This document shows positions 39,864 through 48,545 of a DNA stretch of 64,000 bases, in pieces. Source of the DNA: Polynucleobacter sp. 80A-SIGWE. GTDB taxonomy: Bacteria > Pseudomonadota > Gammaproteobacteria > Burkholderiales > Burkholderiaceae. The stretch lies in assembly GCF_018882295.1 (NCBI RefSeq), contig NZ_JACVOR010000002.1, positions 744,001 through 808,000 on the forward strand, in the 5' to 3' direction. Position 1 is the stretch's first letter, and every line of letters begins with the position of its first letter. A model generated the notes under the pieces. That model was given only the letters and a program-made list of their open reading frames with translations, was not told the origin of the DNA and made no database searches. The position numbers and the translations under genes are program-made.

Positions 39864-40790
39864 ATGAGCTTAGTTCGCGACCTTGCAGATCAAATTGTTG
39901 CAGCTCATAGCAAAGCGGATTTGTGTATTCCGATTCCAGAATTCAGTCTGGCATCGCCACCGCCATTAATTGATAACGAGCATGCTGCTGATCATTACGA
40001 ACTCGCCGGCATGGTTGCTGCAATTCAAATGGGCTTTATTGAACGTGATGCCAAAACCTTAGGCAAAGCTTGGTCACGCATGGTGCACCAAGATGGCGGA
40101 TTTAATCCCTTTAAATGGCCATCAAGACCCGAGCATTTTGACTTGCTTCCCTGGACCCGCAATATGAACCCCAATGCGTTTGCAGAGTGTCCAAAGCGCT
40201 TGGGTTTATATGCGGTGATGTCTGATGCTGATTGGGTAAAGCGCATGGTGGAAGCCGAAGTACCAACCGTACAACTGCGCCTCAAATCCGAGGATAAAAA
40301 GCTTATTCGCAAACAGATTGCGCAAGCTGTTGATGCAGTCCAGGGCAGCAAGACCTTGCTCTTTATTAATGATTATTGGCAAGAAGCGATTGAGGCTGAC
40401 GCCTACGGAATCCACTTGGGACAAGAAGATTTAGAGACTGCAGATTTAGATGCCATTCGAGCTGCAGGCCTTCGGCTTGGCTTAAGCACCCATGGTTATG
40501 CTGAGATGGTTTATGCAGATCGTTTCTGCCCAAGTTATATCGCTATGGGCGCTGTTTTTCCAACGAATTTGAAGAAGATGGAAACCGCTCCACAGGGTTT
40601 AGGGCGTTTATATAAGTACGCCCAATTGATGAGTCACTACCCATTAGTGGCAATTGGTGGCATCGATGAAAGCAGTATTCATGCGGTGGCACAAAGTGGA
40701 GTTGGCTCAGTTGCTGTTGTCAGAGCAATTAATGGCGCTAGTGATCCTAAAGCAGCTGTGAAGCGTCTTCAAGAGTTGATGAAGACCTAA
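39864..40790 (+). CDS. thiE: Thiamine phosphate synthase ThiE with N-terminal extension
   Basis: Couples HMP-PP and thiazole phosphate to thiamine monophosphate. 308 aa from the ATG at 39864, which is preceded by TAAGG; the frame is open 27 bases further but without support. ThiE proper starts near residue 105 (KRLGLYAVMSD...) and shows VQLRLKS, INDYWQEA, GIHLGQEDL and AIGGIDESS. The preceding ~100 residues (PIPEFSLASPPP, DHYELAGMV, MVHQDGGFNPFKWP) are not part of standard ~210-aa ThiE and match no domain I know. Confidence 0.9.
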   Translation: MSLVRDLADQIVAAHSKADLCIPIPEFSLASPPPLIDNEHAADHYELAGMVAAIQMGFIERDAKTLGKAWSRMVHQDGGFNPFKWPSRPEHFDLLPWTRNMNPNAFAECPKRLGLYAVMSDADWVKRMVEAEVPTVQLRLKSEDKKLIRKQIAQAVDAVQGSKTLLFINDYWQEAIEADAYGIHLGQEDLETADLDAIRAAGLRLGLSTHGYAEMVYADRFCPSYIAMGAVFPTNLKKMETAPQGLGRLYKYAQLMSHYPLVAIGGIDESSIHAVAQSGVGSVAVVRAINGASDPKAAVKRLQELMKT

Positions 40791-40814
40791 GTCATAAGAC
40801 TTAATGCATCAAAC

Positions 40815-41699
40815 TTAATACTTACCCTCTTCTTCCGGTAGTGCAGTTCGATAAAAATCATGCATATGCCACAAGGGTCCGGGGCCCTCCCCAATACTTA
40901 AGAAGCGCCCTGCCTCAAGCCCTGCCTCAACATAAGAAATTGCCTTAGCAACCGAATGAGAAAGATCGTGACCATCTGCTAAATAAGTTGCAATGGCGGA
41001 TGCTAATGAGCAACCGGTGCCATGGGTATTGGCTGTATTGACGCGGTAATGCTTGAACTCTTTTGATTGAATTACTTCAAGGCCGTCTTCCACAGTTCGC
41101 CACATCAGAAAATCCGTCAGTTGCGTATGGGTGGAATCGAGATGACCGCCTTTGATCAAGACTGCCTGGGGGCCCATGTCGAGTAACTCTTCTGCAGCTA
41201 GCTTGAAATCCTCGGGACCAGTTAATTCTCGGCCTAGCAGTAAGGATGCCTCCTCCAGATTAGGGGTTACTAAAGTCGCTATCGGAAACAACTCTTTAAT
41301 AATGGCTTGAGCAGTATCGTCACCACCAAGACTGGCGCCTGAAGTTGCTCTTAATACGGGATCCAGGACAATTCTTTTGGCTCCGTGGCGCTTGAGGGCT
41401 GATGCCACGGTACGGACGATTTCTGGGCTGGCCAACATGCCAATTTTGACGATATCAACCCCAATATCCAGAAATACTGCATCGATCTGAGCTTCGACCA
41501 CATCAAGGTCTATATCCTGAATACGGCTTACCCCCAAAGTGTTCTGGGCAGTGATGGCGGTAATGACCGACATCCCATATCCGCCTAGGGCTGTAATGAC
41601 TTTGAGGTCAGCCTGAATGCCTGCGCCGCCGCCACTATCGGACCCGGCGATGGTCAATACTTTAGGGATCTGTACAGAACTTGGAGTAGATGATTTCAT
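40815..41699 (-). CDS. thiD: Hydroxymethylpyrimidine (phosphate) kinase ThiD
   Basis: Phosphorylates HMP and HMP-P to HMP-PP for ThiE. 294 aa from the ATG at 41699; the reading frame continues upstream through tRNA-Asn and is rejected there. Ribokinase-fold signatures: TIAGSDSGGGAGIQADLK near the N-terminus and the anion-hole NTHGTGCSLASAIA. Convergent with thiE (24-base gap), so it completes the local thiamine set but is not under the riboswitch. Confidence 0.95.
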   Translation of the reverse strand: MKSSTPSSVQIPKVLTIAGSDSGGGAGIQADLKVITALGGYGMSVITAITAQNTLGVSRIQDIDLDVVEAQIDAVFLDIGVDIVKIGMLASPEIVRTVASALKRHGAKRIVLDPVLRATSGASLGGDDTAQAIIKELFPIATLVTPNLEEASLLLGRELTGPEDFKLAAEELLDMGPQAVLIKGGHLDSTHTQLTDFLMWRTVEDGLEVIQSKEFKHYRVNTANTHGTGCSLASAIATYLADGHDLSHSVAKAISYVEAGLEAGRFLSIGEGPGPLWHMHDFYRTALPEEEGKY

Positions 41700-41710
41700 C
41701 TTGCTATAAT
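41681..41710 (+). promoter_or_regulatory. Promoter of tRNA-Asn
   Basis: TTGGAG (41681-41686), 18 bases, perfect TATAAT (41705-41710), ending 10 bases before the mature tRNA start. The -35 lies inside the 5' coding end of thiD on the other strand. Confidence 0.7.
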
Positions 41711-41720
41711 ATCGGCTTAT

Positions 41721-41796
41721 TCCTCGATAGCTCAGTTGGTAGAGCGCCGGACTGTTAATCCGTAGGTCCCTGGTTCGAGCCCAGGTCGAGGAGCCA
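41721..41796 (+). tRNA. tRNA-Asn (anticodon GUU)
   Basis: Acceptor TCCTCGA / TCGAGGA, D-arm TAGCTCAGTTGGTAGAGC, anticodon loop CTGTTAA giving GUU, T-loop GTTCGAGCC, discriminator G and encoded CCA at 41794-41796. Confidence 0.97.
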
Positions 41797-41804
41797 AATA
41801 TAAG

Positions 41805-41830
41805 AAAAACCACCTTGTAAGGTGGTTTTT
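41805..41830 (+). terminator. Terminator of tRNA-Asn
   Basis: Stem AAAAACCACCTT (41805-41816) and AAGGTGGTTTTT (41819-41830), tight loop, then CTTTT. It follows the tRNA by 8 bases and can also serve the minus-strand direction. Confidence 0.88.
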
Positions 41831-41859
41831 CTTTTGAAATCCGAGTGAAGCAATTGAGC

Positions 41860-42444
41860 TTAAATCAGCCCCTTCTTTCTTAGATTCGCTAGGCGGTTAT
41901 TCAAGGTCTTGATGGTGAGTAGATTGAGTTTGTCTCCCTCAGCCCAATTGCTGCCTTTCCATTCAATACCTTCTGGTGTGACATTTGCAAATGGCTCTTT
42001 GCCCTCTTTTGCGTAGCCTTCCAAAATAGCAATGAGTGCAGGACGATCATCAGATCCGCCAGCATCTTTAATAGCATCCAAGATTGGTTTAGTAATCGTA
42101 TCGGCATATGTGACCTTAGAATCTGGATGCATGGCTGCTGCCGGTTCTTCAAAGATGTACTCATGCGGCCACTCAAATACATTTCTAGCTGAATTCTTGA
42201 CCGACTCTGGGCTTACGGCACCGCTTGTAGGATTTTTTGGATCAGTCGGTAAGTTGAGTTCCGCAATCCAAGCCTCGAATTCTGCAATGCGGGCATAGCG
42301 CTTTTCCTCGCTATCGCGCTTTTGCTCTTCTTGTGACAGCAATAATGTGACCCAGGCCCAAGCGATATCTTTAGGTATCGCAAACTCTTGCGCCAAAATG
42401 CCGCTCGCTTTTTTAAGGATTGGCTTGGATGTGAGTTTTGTCAT
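41860..42444 (-). CDS. Hypothetical protein, 194 aa
   Basis: I do not recognise a family. The sequence is soluble with no signal peptide or membrane span: a lysine-rich N-terminus (MTKLTSKPILKKASGIL), a charged helical segment (QEEQKRDSEEKRYARIAEFEAW), a middle part with FEWPHEYIFEEP, and a C-terminus KTLNNRLANLRKKGLI that looks like a small basic helix-turn-helix. An AGAAAG purine run precedes the ATG. It is a single gene between tRNA-Asn and trhP, transcribed away from both. A nucleic-acid-binding role is only a guess from the basic ends. Confidence 0.75.
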   Translation of the reverse strand: MTKLTSKPILKKASGILAQEFAIPKDIAWAWVTLLLSQEEQKRDSEEKRYARIAEFEAWIAELNLPTDPKNPTSGAVSPESVKNSARNVFEWPHEYIFEEPAAAMHPDSKVTYADTITKPILDAIKDAGGSDDRPALIAILEGYAKEGKEPFANVTPEGIEWKGSNWAEGDKLNLLTIKTLNNRLANLRKKGLI

Positions 42445-42667
42445 TGCGTTCTTTCTGATTCTTTAATAGTGCCTTCAATTTCGGGTGGACAGCTCAAGGG
42501 GAAGGCTCCCTGTTCATTATTGCAATGCTCGCCACAGACCCCGTAGGATACTCTTCATAGAGGGTTATTTACCTGGATTGCTGGGATAAACACATGCCTA
42601 TTGGCCTCCAGGCCTTGGTGTTGCTGCAAATCAACCAAGAATGCCTGTATTCACTAAAATAGCCCCC

Positions 42668-43969
42668 ATGACCAAGATTCCAGAACTTCTAGCCCCTGCC
42701 GGCAGCCTCTCTATGCTGCGCACCGCCTTTGACTTTGGCGCTGATGCCATTTATGCGGGGCAGCCACGTTATTCACTCCGAGTACGTAATAACGACTTCG
42801 GAAAAATGGAAACACTTAAAGAAGGCATTGATACCGCCCATGCTTTAGGTAAAAAGTTTTATCTAGTATCCAACCTACTACCTCATGGCGGTAAGACCCG
42901 CACCTATATTAAAGACATGGATCCCGTGGTTGCATTAAAGCCTGACGCCATGATCATGTCAGATCCCGGTCTCATCATGATGGCTAGAGAAGCTTGGCCA
43001 GATATGCCAATTCATTTATCGGTTCAGGCTAATACCGTCAATGGTGCCTCTGCCAAGTTCTGGCGCTCTGTTGGCATTAGCCGAGTTATCTTGTCACGCG
43101 AACTTTCTTTTGATGAAATCGAAGAGGTTCGTCAAGACTGTCCAGAAATGGAATTAGAAGTATTTGTTCATGGCGCTTTGTGTATTGCCTACTCTGGTCG
43201 CTGCTTACTATCTGGCTACATGTCACATCGTGACTCCAATCAAGGTGCTTGCACCAACGCTTGCCGCTGGGATTACAAGGTCAAGCCAGGCCAGCAAAAT
43301 ACCAGCGGTGATGTAGTTCTTCTCCAGGAGGCGCGTCGCCCAGATGATCTGATGCCAATGGAAGAAGATGAGCACGGCACTTACATCATGAACTCTAAGG
43401 ATTTACGTGCGATTGAGCATATTGAACGCTTGACGAAGATGGGCGTGGACTCATTCAAGATTGAGGGGCGCACCAAGTCACCTTATTACGTTTCACGTAC
43501 CTGCCAGTCCTATCGCACTGCGATTGATGATGCAGTTGCTGGACGTCCAATGAATATGTCCCTCATTGGTAATTTAGAGGGCCTTGCAAATCGTGGCTAT
43601 ACCGATGGCTTTTATGAGCGTCATCACGATAAAGAATATCAACTCTATATGCGTGGTCACTCCCTATCAGGTAGAAGCCTCTATGTTGGCGAGACTTTAG
43701 AAATTGATGAAGCAACAGGTCGCGTCAAGGTAGATGTCAAGAACCGTTTCTCCCTTGGAGATAAATTGGAAATCATTGAGCCTGAGGGTAATCAAGATAT
43801 GGTGCTCGATGCCATGTGGAATCTCAAAGGCGAGCCCATTGATGTAGCCCCTGGATCGGGTCACTTTGTTTGGATTAAATTACCACTGAAGAGCAAGCAC
43901 GCATTTATTGCACGCTACACTCAAGAACCCGCCCCCGTTGAAGCTGGTGGCTCTTGCAGTAACTGCTAA
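42668..43969 (+). CDS. trhP: tRNA hydroxylation protein P, peptidase U32 family (YegQ)
   Basis: Closely follows E. coli YegQ/TrhP along its length (LLAPAGSLSMLRTAFDFGADAIYAGQPRYSLRVRN region, HLSVQANTVN, ILSRELS, FVHGALC, ACTNACRW, KIEGRTKSPYY). TrhP acts in prephenate-dependent 5-hydroxylation of U34 in several tRNAs; the U32 name reflects older protease assignments. 433 aa from the ATG at 42668; an upstream in-frame start lacks support. The family Fe-S cysteines are visible in ALCIAYSGRCLLSG and GACTNAC. Confidence 0.92.
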   Translation: MTKIPELLAPAGSLSMLRTAFDFGADAIYAGQPRYSLRVRNNDFGKMETLKEGIDTAHALGKKFYLVSNLLPHGGKTRTYIKDMDPVVALKPDAMIMSDPGLIMMAREAWPDMPIHLSVQANTVNGASAKFWRSVGISRVILSRELSFDEIEEVRQDCPEMELEVFVHGALCIAYSGRCLLSGYMSHRDSNQGACTNACRWDYKVKPGQQNTSGDVVLLQEARRPDDLMPMEEDEHGTYIMNSKDLRAIEHIERLTKMGVDSFKIEGRTKSPYYVSRTCQSYRTAIDDAVAGRPMNMSLIGNLEGLANRGYTDGFYERHHDKEYQLYMRGHSLSGRSLYVGETLEIDEATGRVKVDVKNRFSLGDKLEIIEPEGNQDMVLDAMWNLKGEPIDVAPGSGHFVWIKLPLKSKHAFIARYTQEPAPVEAGGSCSNC

Positions 43970-43991
43970 TCGAATAACTCTGAAAGTTTTT

Positions 43992-44531
43992 ATGACTGCA
44001 ACACCCCTCCACTCAGCCCCTGCGAAAAGTTTAAAAGAAAAAGCGAGGGAAGAATTTATTAAAGCATTTGAGCTAACTATTTACTTCGGCGTATGGTTTT
44101 GTGCTCTTGCCTTTTTAGCGACAACCTCTCTTGATGAAAGGCCGATTCCTTTATCTATATTTGGATTTGCTTTATTTAAAGGGGCAATTTGCGCGAAGTT
44201 CATGTTGGTAGCTCAGGCATTTTTTCCAATTACGGTTGATAAGAAAAATGGGATTGTGAACTCCTTGATCGTTGAGTCTTTAGTCTATTTAGCGGTGGTC
44301 ATAGGTCTAAATTACTTGGAGGCTGGTGTGAGTGGACTGATTCATGGAAAAGAATTCTTAAGCTCCATGATGAATTTTGGGAAATCAGATCCATTGCGCA
44401 TAGTTGCAATGTCAATTGTTTACTGGTTAATTGTGTGGCCATACCTGTTATTTGTTGGTATGGGCTTAATGCTAGGTAGCCATGCCACCCTACAAATTTT
44501 GTTCGGCGAAAAATCAAAAACAACTAAATAA
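43992..44531 (+). CDS. Polytopic membrane protein of unknown function
   Basis: 179 aa from the ATG at 43992 (the frame extends back into trhP and is rejected). A basic amphipathic N-terminus (AKSLKEKAREEFIKAFELT) precedes about four membrane spans: IYFGVWFCALAFLA, SIFGFALFKGAICAKFMLV, VESLVYLAVVIGLNYL and IVAMSIVYWLIVWPYLLFV. No family recognised. Co-directional with trhP and 19 bases before an outer-membrane-type gene. Confidence 0.75.
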   Translation: MTATPLHSAPAKSLKEKAREEFIKAFELTIYFGVWFCALAFLATTSLDERPIPLSIFGFALFKGAICAKFMLVAQAFFPITVDKKNGIVNSLIVESLVYLAVVIGLNYLEAGVSGLIHGKEFLSSMMNFGKSDPLRIVAMSIVYWLIVWPYLLFVGMGLMLGSHATLQILFGEKSKTTK

Positions 44532-44550
44532 ATCCAGCAAGACTGCCTTG

Positions 44551-45459
44551 ATGATGAAGTCATCCTCTATTCGTCAAGGCAGGAGTTTTAGGGTATTTGC
44601 ATTTCTAGCGCTTACCTTAAGTACTTTATTTCCCGCCCTTTCTTATGCACAAGAAATCGAGGCGCGAACCTATTCCAATGCACCAGTCGGCATTAACTTC
44701 ATCAGTGCAGGTGTCGCGCAAGCGAAAGCCGGTAATTACACACTCACTAGTGAAGTGCTGGGTCTTACCCACATCTTTGATGCATTTGGCCAATCCGGAA
44801 AAATCACCCTAGTTCTTCCATATGGCCAATTGAGTGGGTCGAGCAATGTTGGCGGTCGAACAGTCAATGCCAGTGCCGAAGGTTTATCTGACCCCCTCAT
44901 CAAAGCTGCGGTGAACCTATATGGCGCACCAGCATTAACGCTAGATCAATTTAAGAACTATCAGCAAGATCTGATTGTGGGCGTCAGTCTTGCAGCATCG
45001 GTACCATGGGGCAAGTACGATGACAACCAGCTGATTAATGTCGGCGCAAATCGTTGGTTTATCCAGCCCGGTCTAGGCATCTCTAAGGCGCTAGGCCCCT
45101 GGAGATTTGAGTTGGCTGGTGCAGGTATTTTCTACACTAGCAATACCAACTTTATGGGCGGTAACTCACTCTCTCAAAACCCCGTCTACTCAACTCAGAC
45201 ACACGCGATTTACTATTTTCAGAATACAGCCTGGATCTCGGTCGATGCCACCTACTTCACCGGCGGACAATCCTATGTCAACGGCAACCCCATTAGCGGC
45301 AGTCAAGAAAACTGGCGCTTTGGCACAACGATGTCATATCCGGTAAATAAACATAACTCCGTACGACTATCAGCAAGTACTGGCGCGTACTCTAGAACGA
45401 ATAATAGCTATGACTTGTATGGCATTTCTTGGCAATACCGCTTTGGTGGCGGTTTGTAG
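44551..45459 (+). CDS. Outer-membrane beta-barrel protein, MetA-pathway phenol degradation-like (transporter family)
   Basis: 302 aa with a signal peptide (FRVFAFLALTLSTLFPALSYA, cleavage after YAQ-like) and a body of alternating strands and turns ending in an aromatic strand (YGISWQYRFGGGL), as expected for an outer-membrane barrel. It fits the Phenol_MetA_deg family, whose members are mostly uncharacterised outer-membrane proteins. Start is one of two adjacent ATGs (44551 or 44554). The name should not be taken to imply phenol metabolism. Confidence 0.75.
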   Translation: MMKSSSIRQGRSFRVFAFLALTLSTLFPALSYAQEIEARTYSNAPVGINFISAGVAQAKAGNYTLTSEVLGLTHIFDAFGQSGKITLVLPYGQLSGSSNVGGRTVNASAEGLSDPLIKAAVNLYGAPALTLDQFKNYQQDLIVGVSLAASVPWGKYDDNQLINVGANRWFIQPGLGISKALGPWRFELAGAGIFYTSNTNFMGGNSLSQNPVYSTQTHAIYYFQNTAWISVDATYFTGGQSYVNGNPISGSQENWRFGTTMSYPVNKHNSVRLSASTGAYSRTNNSYDLYGISWQYRFGGGL

Positions 45460-45462
45460 CAT

Positions 45463-47139
45463 TTATAAATCGCGTAGATGCCTGCGCAGAATTTTGCCAA
45501 CATTAGACTTGGGCATTTCATCAATAAAGGCAATTTTTCTGGGGCGCTTGTAACTCGTCATTTGCTCTTTGCAATACTGAATAACTTGTGCCTCGGTTAG
45601 TTCAGGCTGCTCTTTGACTATATAAGCCTTCACAATCTCGCCAAGTTTGCGGTGCGGGAATCCAATAACAGCACACTCCCGCACACCCGGCATTAATGAA
45701 ATCACTTCTTCAATTTCATTAGGAAATACTTTGAAGCCAGCAACCACAATCATGTCTTTCTTGCGATCCACAATCTGCACGTAACCCTCGGGGCTCATGA
45801 TGCCAATATCACCAGACTTGAAATAACCCTCCGGCGTAATAAATTGCTCGGTCTCTTCCGGTCTATTCCAATACCCCGCCATGACTTGCGGCCCCTTGAT
45901 GCAGATCTCTCCAGGCGAACCAAACGGAACTTCCAGCCCATCATCGCCCAATATCAGGACGTCTGTGCTGGGCACTGGCATACCAATGGATCCAGTAAAT
46001 TCTTTTACAAAAGGAGTATTGACGCAGACTACCGGCGAAGTCTCAGAAAGGCCATAGCCCTGAGCAATAGAAACGCCTGTAAGCTTGTGCCAAAAATCAG
46101 CAGTCTTCTTGAGTACGGCCATGCCACCACCAATGGTTACCAATAAATTGGGCAATCTCACATTCTTAAACTCAGGATGGTGAATCAGCGCGTGGAATAG
46201 TGTATTCACACCCGGGAAAATATTAATTTCGGGATGCTTTATTAAGAGCTTGATGAAGGCAGTAATGTCTCGAGGATTTGCAACCAGTAATAACTTTCCA
46301 CCCTTACGCATTCCAAGCAGTCCACAAGCAGTCAGCGCAAAAATATGGGTCATTGGCAAGGCGCATAAAAACACTAGCTGTTGCTCGCGTCGCTTAATTA
46401 AGGCGGGCTCAAGCCAAGACTCAATTTGAATCAGGTTGGCCAATATATTTCGGTGCAATAAAACAGCGCCTTTAGATACGCCAGTTGTGCCACCCGTGTA
46501 TTGCAAAAAAGCAATATCTTCTAAGACAATATTTGGCCTGGTAAAGCCATGTCCAGAGCCAATCTTAAGGGCTTGATTAAATTTAACGCAAGGAAAATTC
46601 CAATGCGGGATGAGTTTCTTGATGTGGCGAGCAATCAAATTCACAATGACGCCCTTCGGACCCAAAGACTCACCCAAGCTACTCACAATCACTTTTTTCA
46701 CAAGCCCTTGTTTGGCAATATCTTGGTAAACATGTGCGAAGTTTTCTAGCATCACTAGGATGGATGCGCCGCTGTCCTGCAATTGATGTTCGAGTTCACG
46801 AGCGGTGTAGAGCGGATTAATATTCACCACCACAAAACCCGCACGCAGAGTGCCCAGCATCGCAATCAAGTATTGCGGAACATTAGGGAACATGATGCCA
46901 ATTCGAGCGCCCGCTTCCAGACCTAAGGTTTGTAAATAAGCGGCAAAGTCCTTAGATAGGACATCAAGCTGCCGGTAGCTAATGGGGTGACCCATAGACT
47001 CAATTGCCATGCGATCCGGATAAGCCTGAAATGATTCTTCTATCAACTCCACAACCGACGAGTAAGCCGCCAAATCAATCTCATGGGGAACGCCCTCGAG
47101 ATAGTTTTTTAGCCAAGGTTTACGCTTATTCATTTGCAT
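45463..47139 (-). CDS. fadD: Long-chain fatty acid-CoA ligase
   Basis: ATP-dependent activation of fatty acids to acyl-CoA at the inner membrane. 558 aa. ANL-superfamily motifs: P-loop YTGGTTGVSKG (214-224), GYGLSETSPVV, the GDIG hinge aspartate region (YFKSGDIG) and the C-terminal lysine region PKSNVGKILRR. Full length for FadD. Convergent with the barrel-protein gene (3-base gap). Supplies substrate for beta-oxidation and, indirectly, the PHA genes in this window. Confidence 0.92.
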   Translation of the reverse strand: MQMNKRKPWLKNYLEGVPHEIDLAAYSSVVELIEESFQAYPDRMAIESMGHPISYRQLDVLSKDFAAYLQTLGLEAGARIGIMFPNVPQYLIAMLGTLRAGFVVVNINPLYTARELEHQLQDSGASILVMLENFAHVYQDIAKQGLVKKVIVSSLGESLGPKGVIVNLIARHIKKLIPHWNFPCVKFNQALKIGSGHGFTRPNIVLEDIAFLQYTGGTTGVSKGAVLLHRNILANLIQIESWLEPALIKRREQQLVFLCALPMTHIFALTACGLLGMRKGGKLLLVANPRDITAFIKLLIKHPEINIFPGVNTLFHALIHHPEFKNVRLPNLLVTIGGGMAVLKKTADFWHKLTGVSIAQGYGLSETSPVVCVNTPFVKEFTGSIGMPVPSTDVLILGDDGLEVPFGSPGEICIKGPQVMAGYWNRPEETEQFITPEGYFKSGDIGIMSPEGYVQIVDRKKDMIVVAGFKVFPNEIEEVISLMPGVRECAVIGFPHRKLGEIVKAYIVKEQPELTEAQVIQYCKEQMTSYKRPRKIAFIDEMPKSNVGKILRRHLRDL

Positions 47140-47160
47140 GACTAGATTGCTGGGCTATCT

Positions 47161-47724
47161 TTAAGCACTCATCAGCTCTTTGAGCTTTTCTAGATAGAGC
47201 TCTTGACCGTGATTAACGCGGTGCGTCCATTCATTGCCAGAGTCCGCATTAGCATCGTCGGTTACGTACTTAAACGACTGCCAGGGAATATTAAATTGAT
47301 AGGCCATATTTGCAATCGCAAATAGCTCCATGTCGACCACATCCACGCCTTGAGAAATAAGCCAAGGATCATGGGCGGTCACAAAACTATCACCAGTTCC
47401 GCAAGTATGTTCCCCGCCCAAGGATAGGTATTGAGAAGGCTTGGGGCAAAACGGGGTCTGACCTCTAGGAGCTAGCGGCACTGTCATCATGTCGCGCTGT
47501 ATTACCTTGCCGATTTCTAATAAGCCATGCAATTTCGAGTTGATTTTGCCAACAGTCCCAAAGTTCACTATCTTCTTTGGCTGAAATTCATGAATAGCCC
47601 GAATACTTGTAGCAGTTGCATTAATTTTTCCAACTCCTGAATACACAATCTCGACACCAGCCGGCAATGCGCTTTTATCAAGCTCGGACTCTAGTGCGGT
47701 AATAATGAGTAATTGTGTTTTCAT
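47161..47724 (-). CDS. mtn: Methylthioadenosine/S-adenosylhomocysteine nucleosidase (MTAN-like)
   Basis: Splits MTA and SAH, releasing adenine. 187 aa from the ATG at 47724; a TTG 9 bases upstream is less likely. PNP-fold segments: ITALESEL with the catalytic-acid position near the start, VNFGTVGKI, VVDMELFAIA (ribose-binding Glu) and VTDDAN (catalytic Asp). It is about 40 residues shorter than E. coli MTAN. Divergent from apt with 11 bases between start codons, a functionally sensible pair because Apt salvages adenine. Confidence 0.8.
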   Translation of the reverse strand: MKTQLLIITALESELDKSALPAGVEIVYSGVGKINATATSIRAIHEFQPKKIVNFGTVGKINSKLHGLLEIGKVIQRDMMTVPLAPRGQTPFCPKPSQYLSLGGEHTCGTGDSFVTAHDPWLISQGVDVVDMELFAIANMAYQFNIPWQSFKYVTDDANADSGNEWTHRVNHGQELYLEKLKELMSA

Positions 47725-47735
47725 ATCAGTCAAAA

Positions 47736-48254
47736 ATGAATTTATTAGATTATCTACCCGGAGTACCTGACTTTCCTAAGCCAGGGATCCTATTCAGGGA
47801 TATCTCCCCGCTTTTAGCCAATCCAGCGGCGTTTAGGGAGGCTATCCTGCAACTAGAGGCGCTGGCTCAGCAGTTTGACTACAGCCATATTCTAGGCATA
47901 GAGTCACGTGGCTTTATCTTTGGCGCTGCCCTAGCTCACCAAGCTCATAAGGGGCTCGCATTAGCCCGAAAACCCAATAAGCTACCCTTAGCTAGCCATC
48001 GAGAATCCTATGGCCTGGAATACGGCTCCGATTCTCTGGAGATCCAACAATCCACCCTGCCAGCTGGGGCACGAGTTTTGATCCTGGATGATGTTTTAGC
48101 TACCGGCGGAACCATCATTGCGGCCAGTCAGTTGCTTAAAAAAGCGGGATTTGAAGTAGCGGGCGCTTTAACTTTTTTAGAAATCGCCGGTTTAAATGGT
48201 GGTGAACTTCTGACTCAAAAAGGTATTGTCAATAAAACGATATTGATAGCCTAG
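47736..48254 (+). CDS. apt: Adenine phosphoribosyltransferase
   Basis: Converts adenine and PRPP to AMP. 172 aa from the ATG at 47736. Typical features are DYLPGVPDFPKPGILFRDISPLL, GIESRGFIFG, ARKPNKLP and the PRPP-binding loop VLILDDVLATGGT. No ribosome binding site is visible upstream, and the promoter must lie within the mtn coding region. Confidence 0.95.
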   Translation: MNLLDYLPGVPDFPKPGILFRDISPLLANPAAFREAILQLEALAQQFDYSHILGIESRGFIFGAALAHQAHKGLALARKPNKLPLASHRESYGLEYGSDSLEIQQSTLPAGARVLILDDVLATGGTIIAASQLLKKAGFEVAGALTFLEIAGLNGGELLTQKGIVNKTILIA

Positions 48255-48263
48255 AGACTGGAG

Positions 48264-48545
48264 TTACACCAGCTTCTTTGCAGTTTTGAGTAGTTTGACA
48301 GCGCCCCAACCTACAGCGAGCGCCTTGCTGGCAAGCTTGGGCTTGTAGTGGGCCAATACAGCAAATGCACTAGTCCACAGCACTGGGGTGTCCTTCACAA
48401 AGTTAAAGGCATCAATACCCTTGTCAGCCCAAGATAAGGGCTTTTCTATTGGCTCAAAATGCAAGGCAAAATCAGCACGCTCTTGGGCTGCACGCTCCTG
48501 AAGAACCCGCTGGCGAGCTAGAAGCTCTGAAATCTTTCGACTCAT
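48264..48545 (-). CDS. YqjK-like small envelope protein
   Basis: 93 aa, basic and helical with a short hydrophobic middle (DTPVLWTSAFAVLAHY). Starts MSRKISELLARQRVLQERAAQERADF, which recalls YqjK of E. coli (arginine/glutamine-rich N-terminus). Last gene of a yqjD-yqjE-yqjK-like run, overlapping the preceding gene by 4 bases. Function unknown. Confidence 0.7.
   Translation of the reverse strand: MSRKISELLARQRVLQERAAQERADFALHFEPIEKPLSWADKGIDAFNFVKDTPVLWTSAFAVLAHYKPKLASKALAVGWGAVKLLKTAKKLV

Noticed and set aside
41700-41813. Longer thiD reading frame running across tRNA-Asn
   Set aside because: The added 38 residues are translated from the antisense of the tRNA; the ATG at 41699 gives a normal ThiD N-terminus.
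42445-42640. Possible small RNA in the gap before trhP
   Set aside because: Only a weak GGCCT/AGGCC dyad (42603-42614) and no convincing promoter or terminator.
42594-42662. 22-codon frame just before trhP, considered as a leader peptide
   Set aside because: No clear ribosome site, no run of regulatory codons and no terminator after it.
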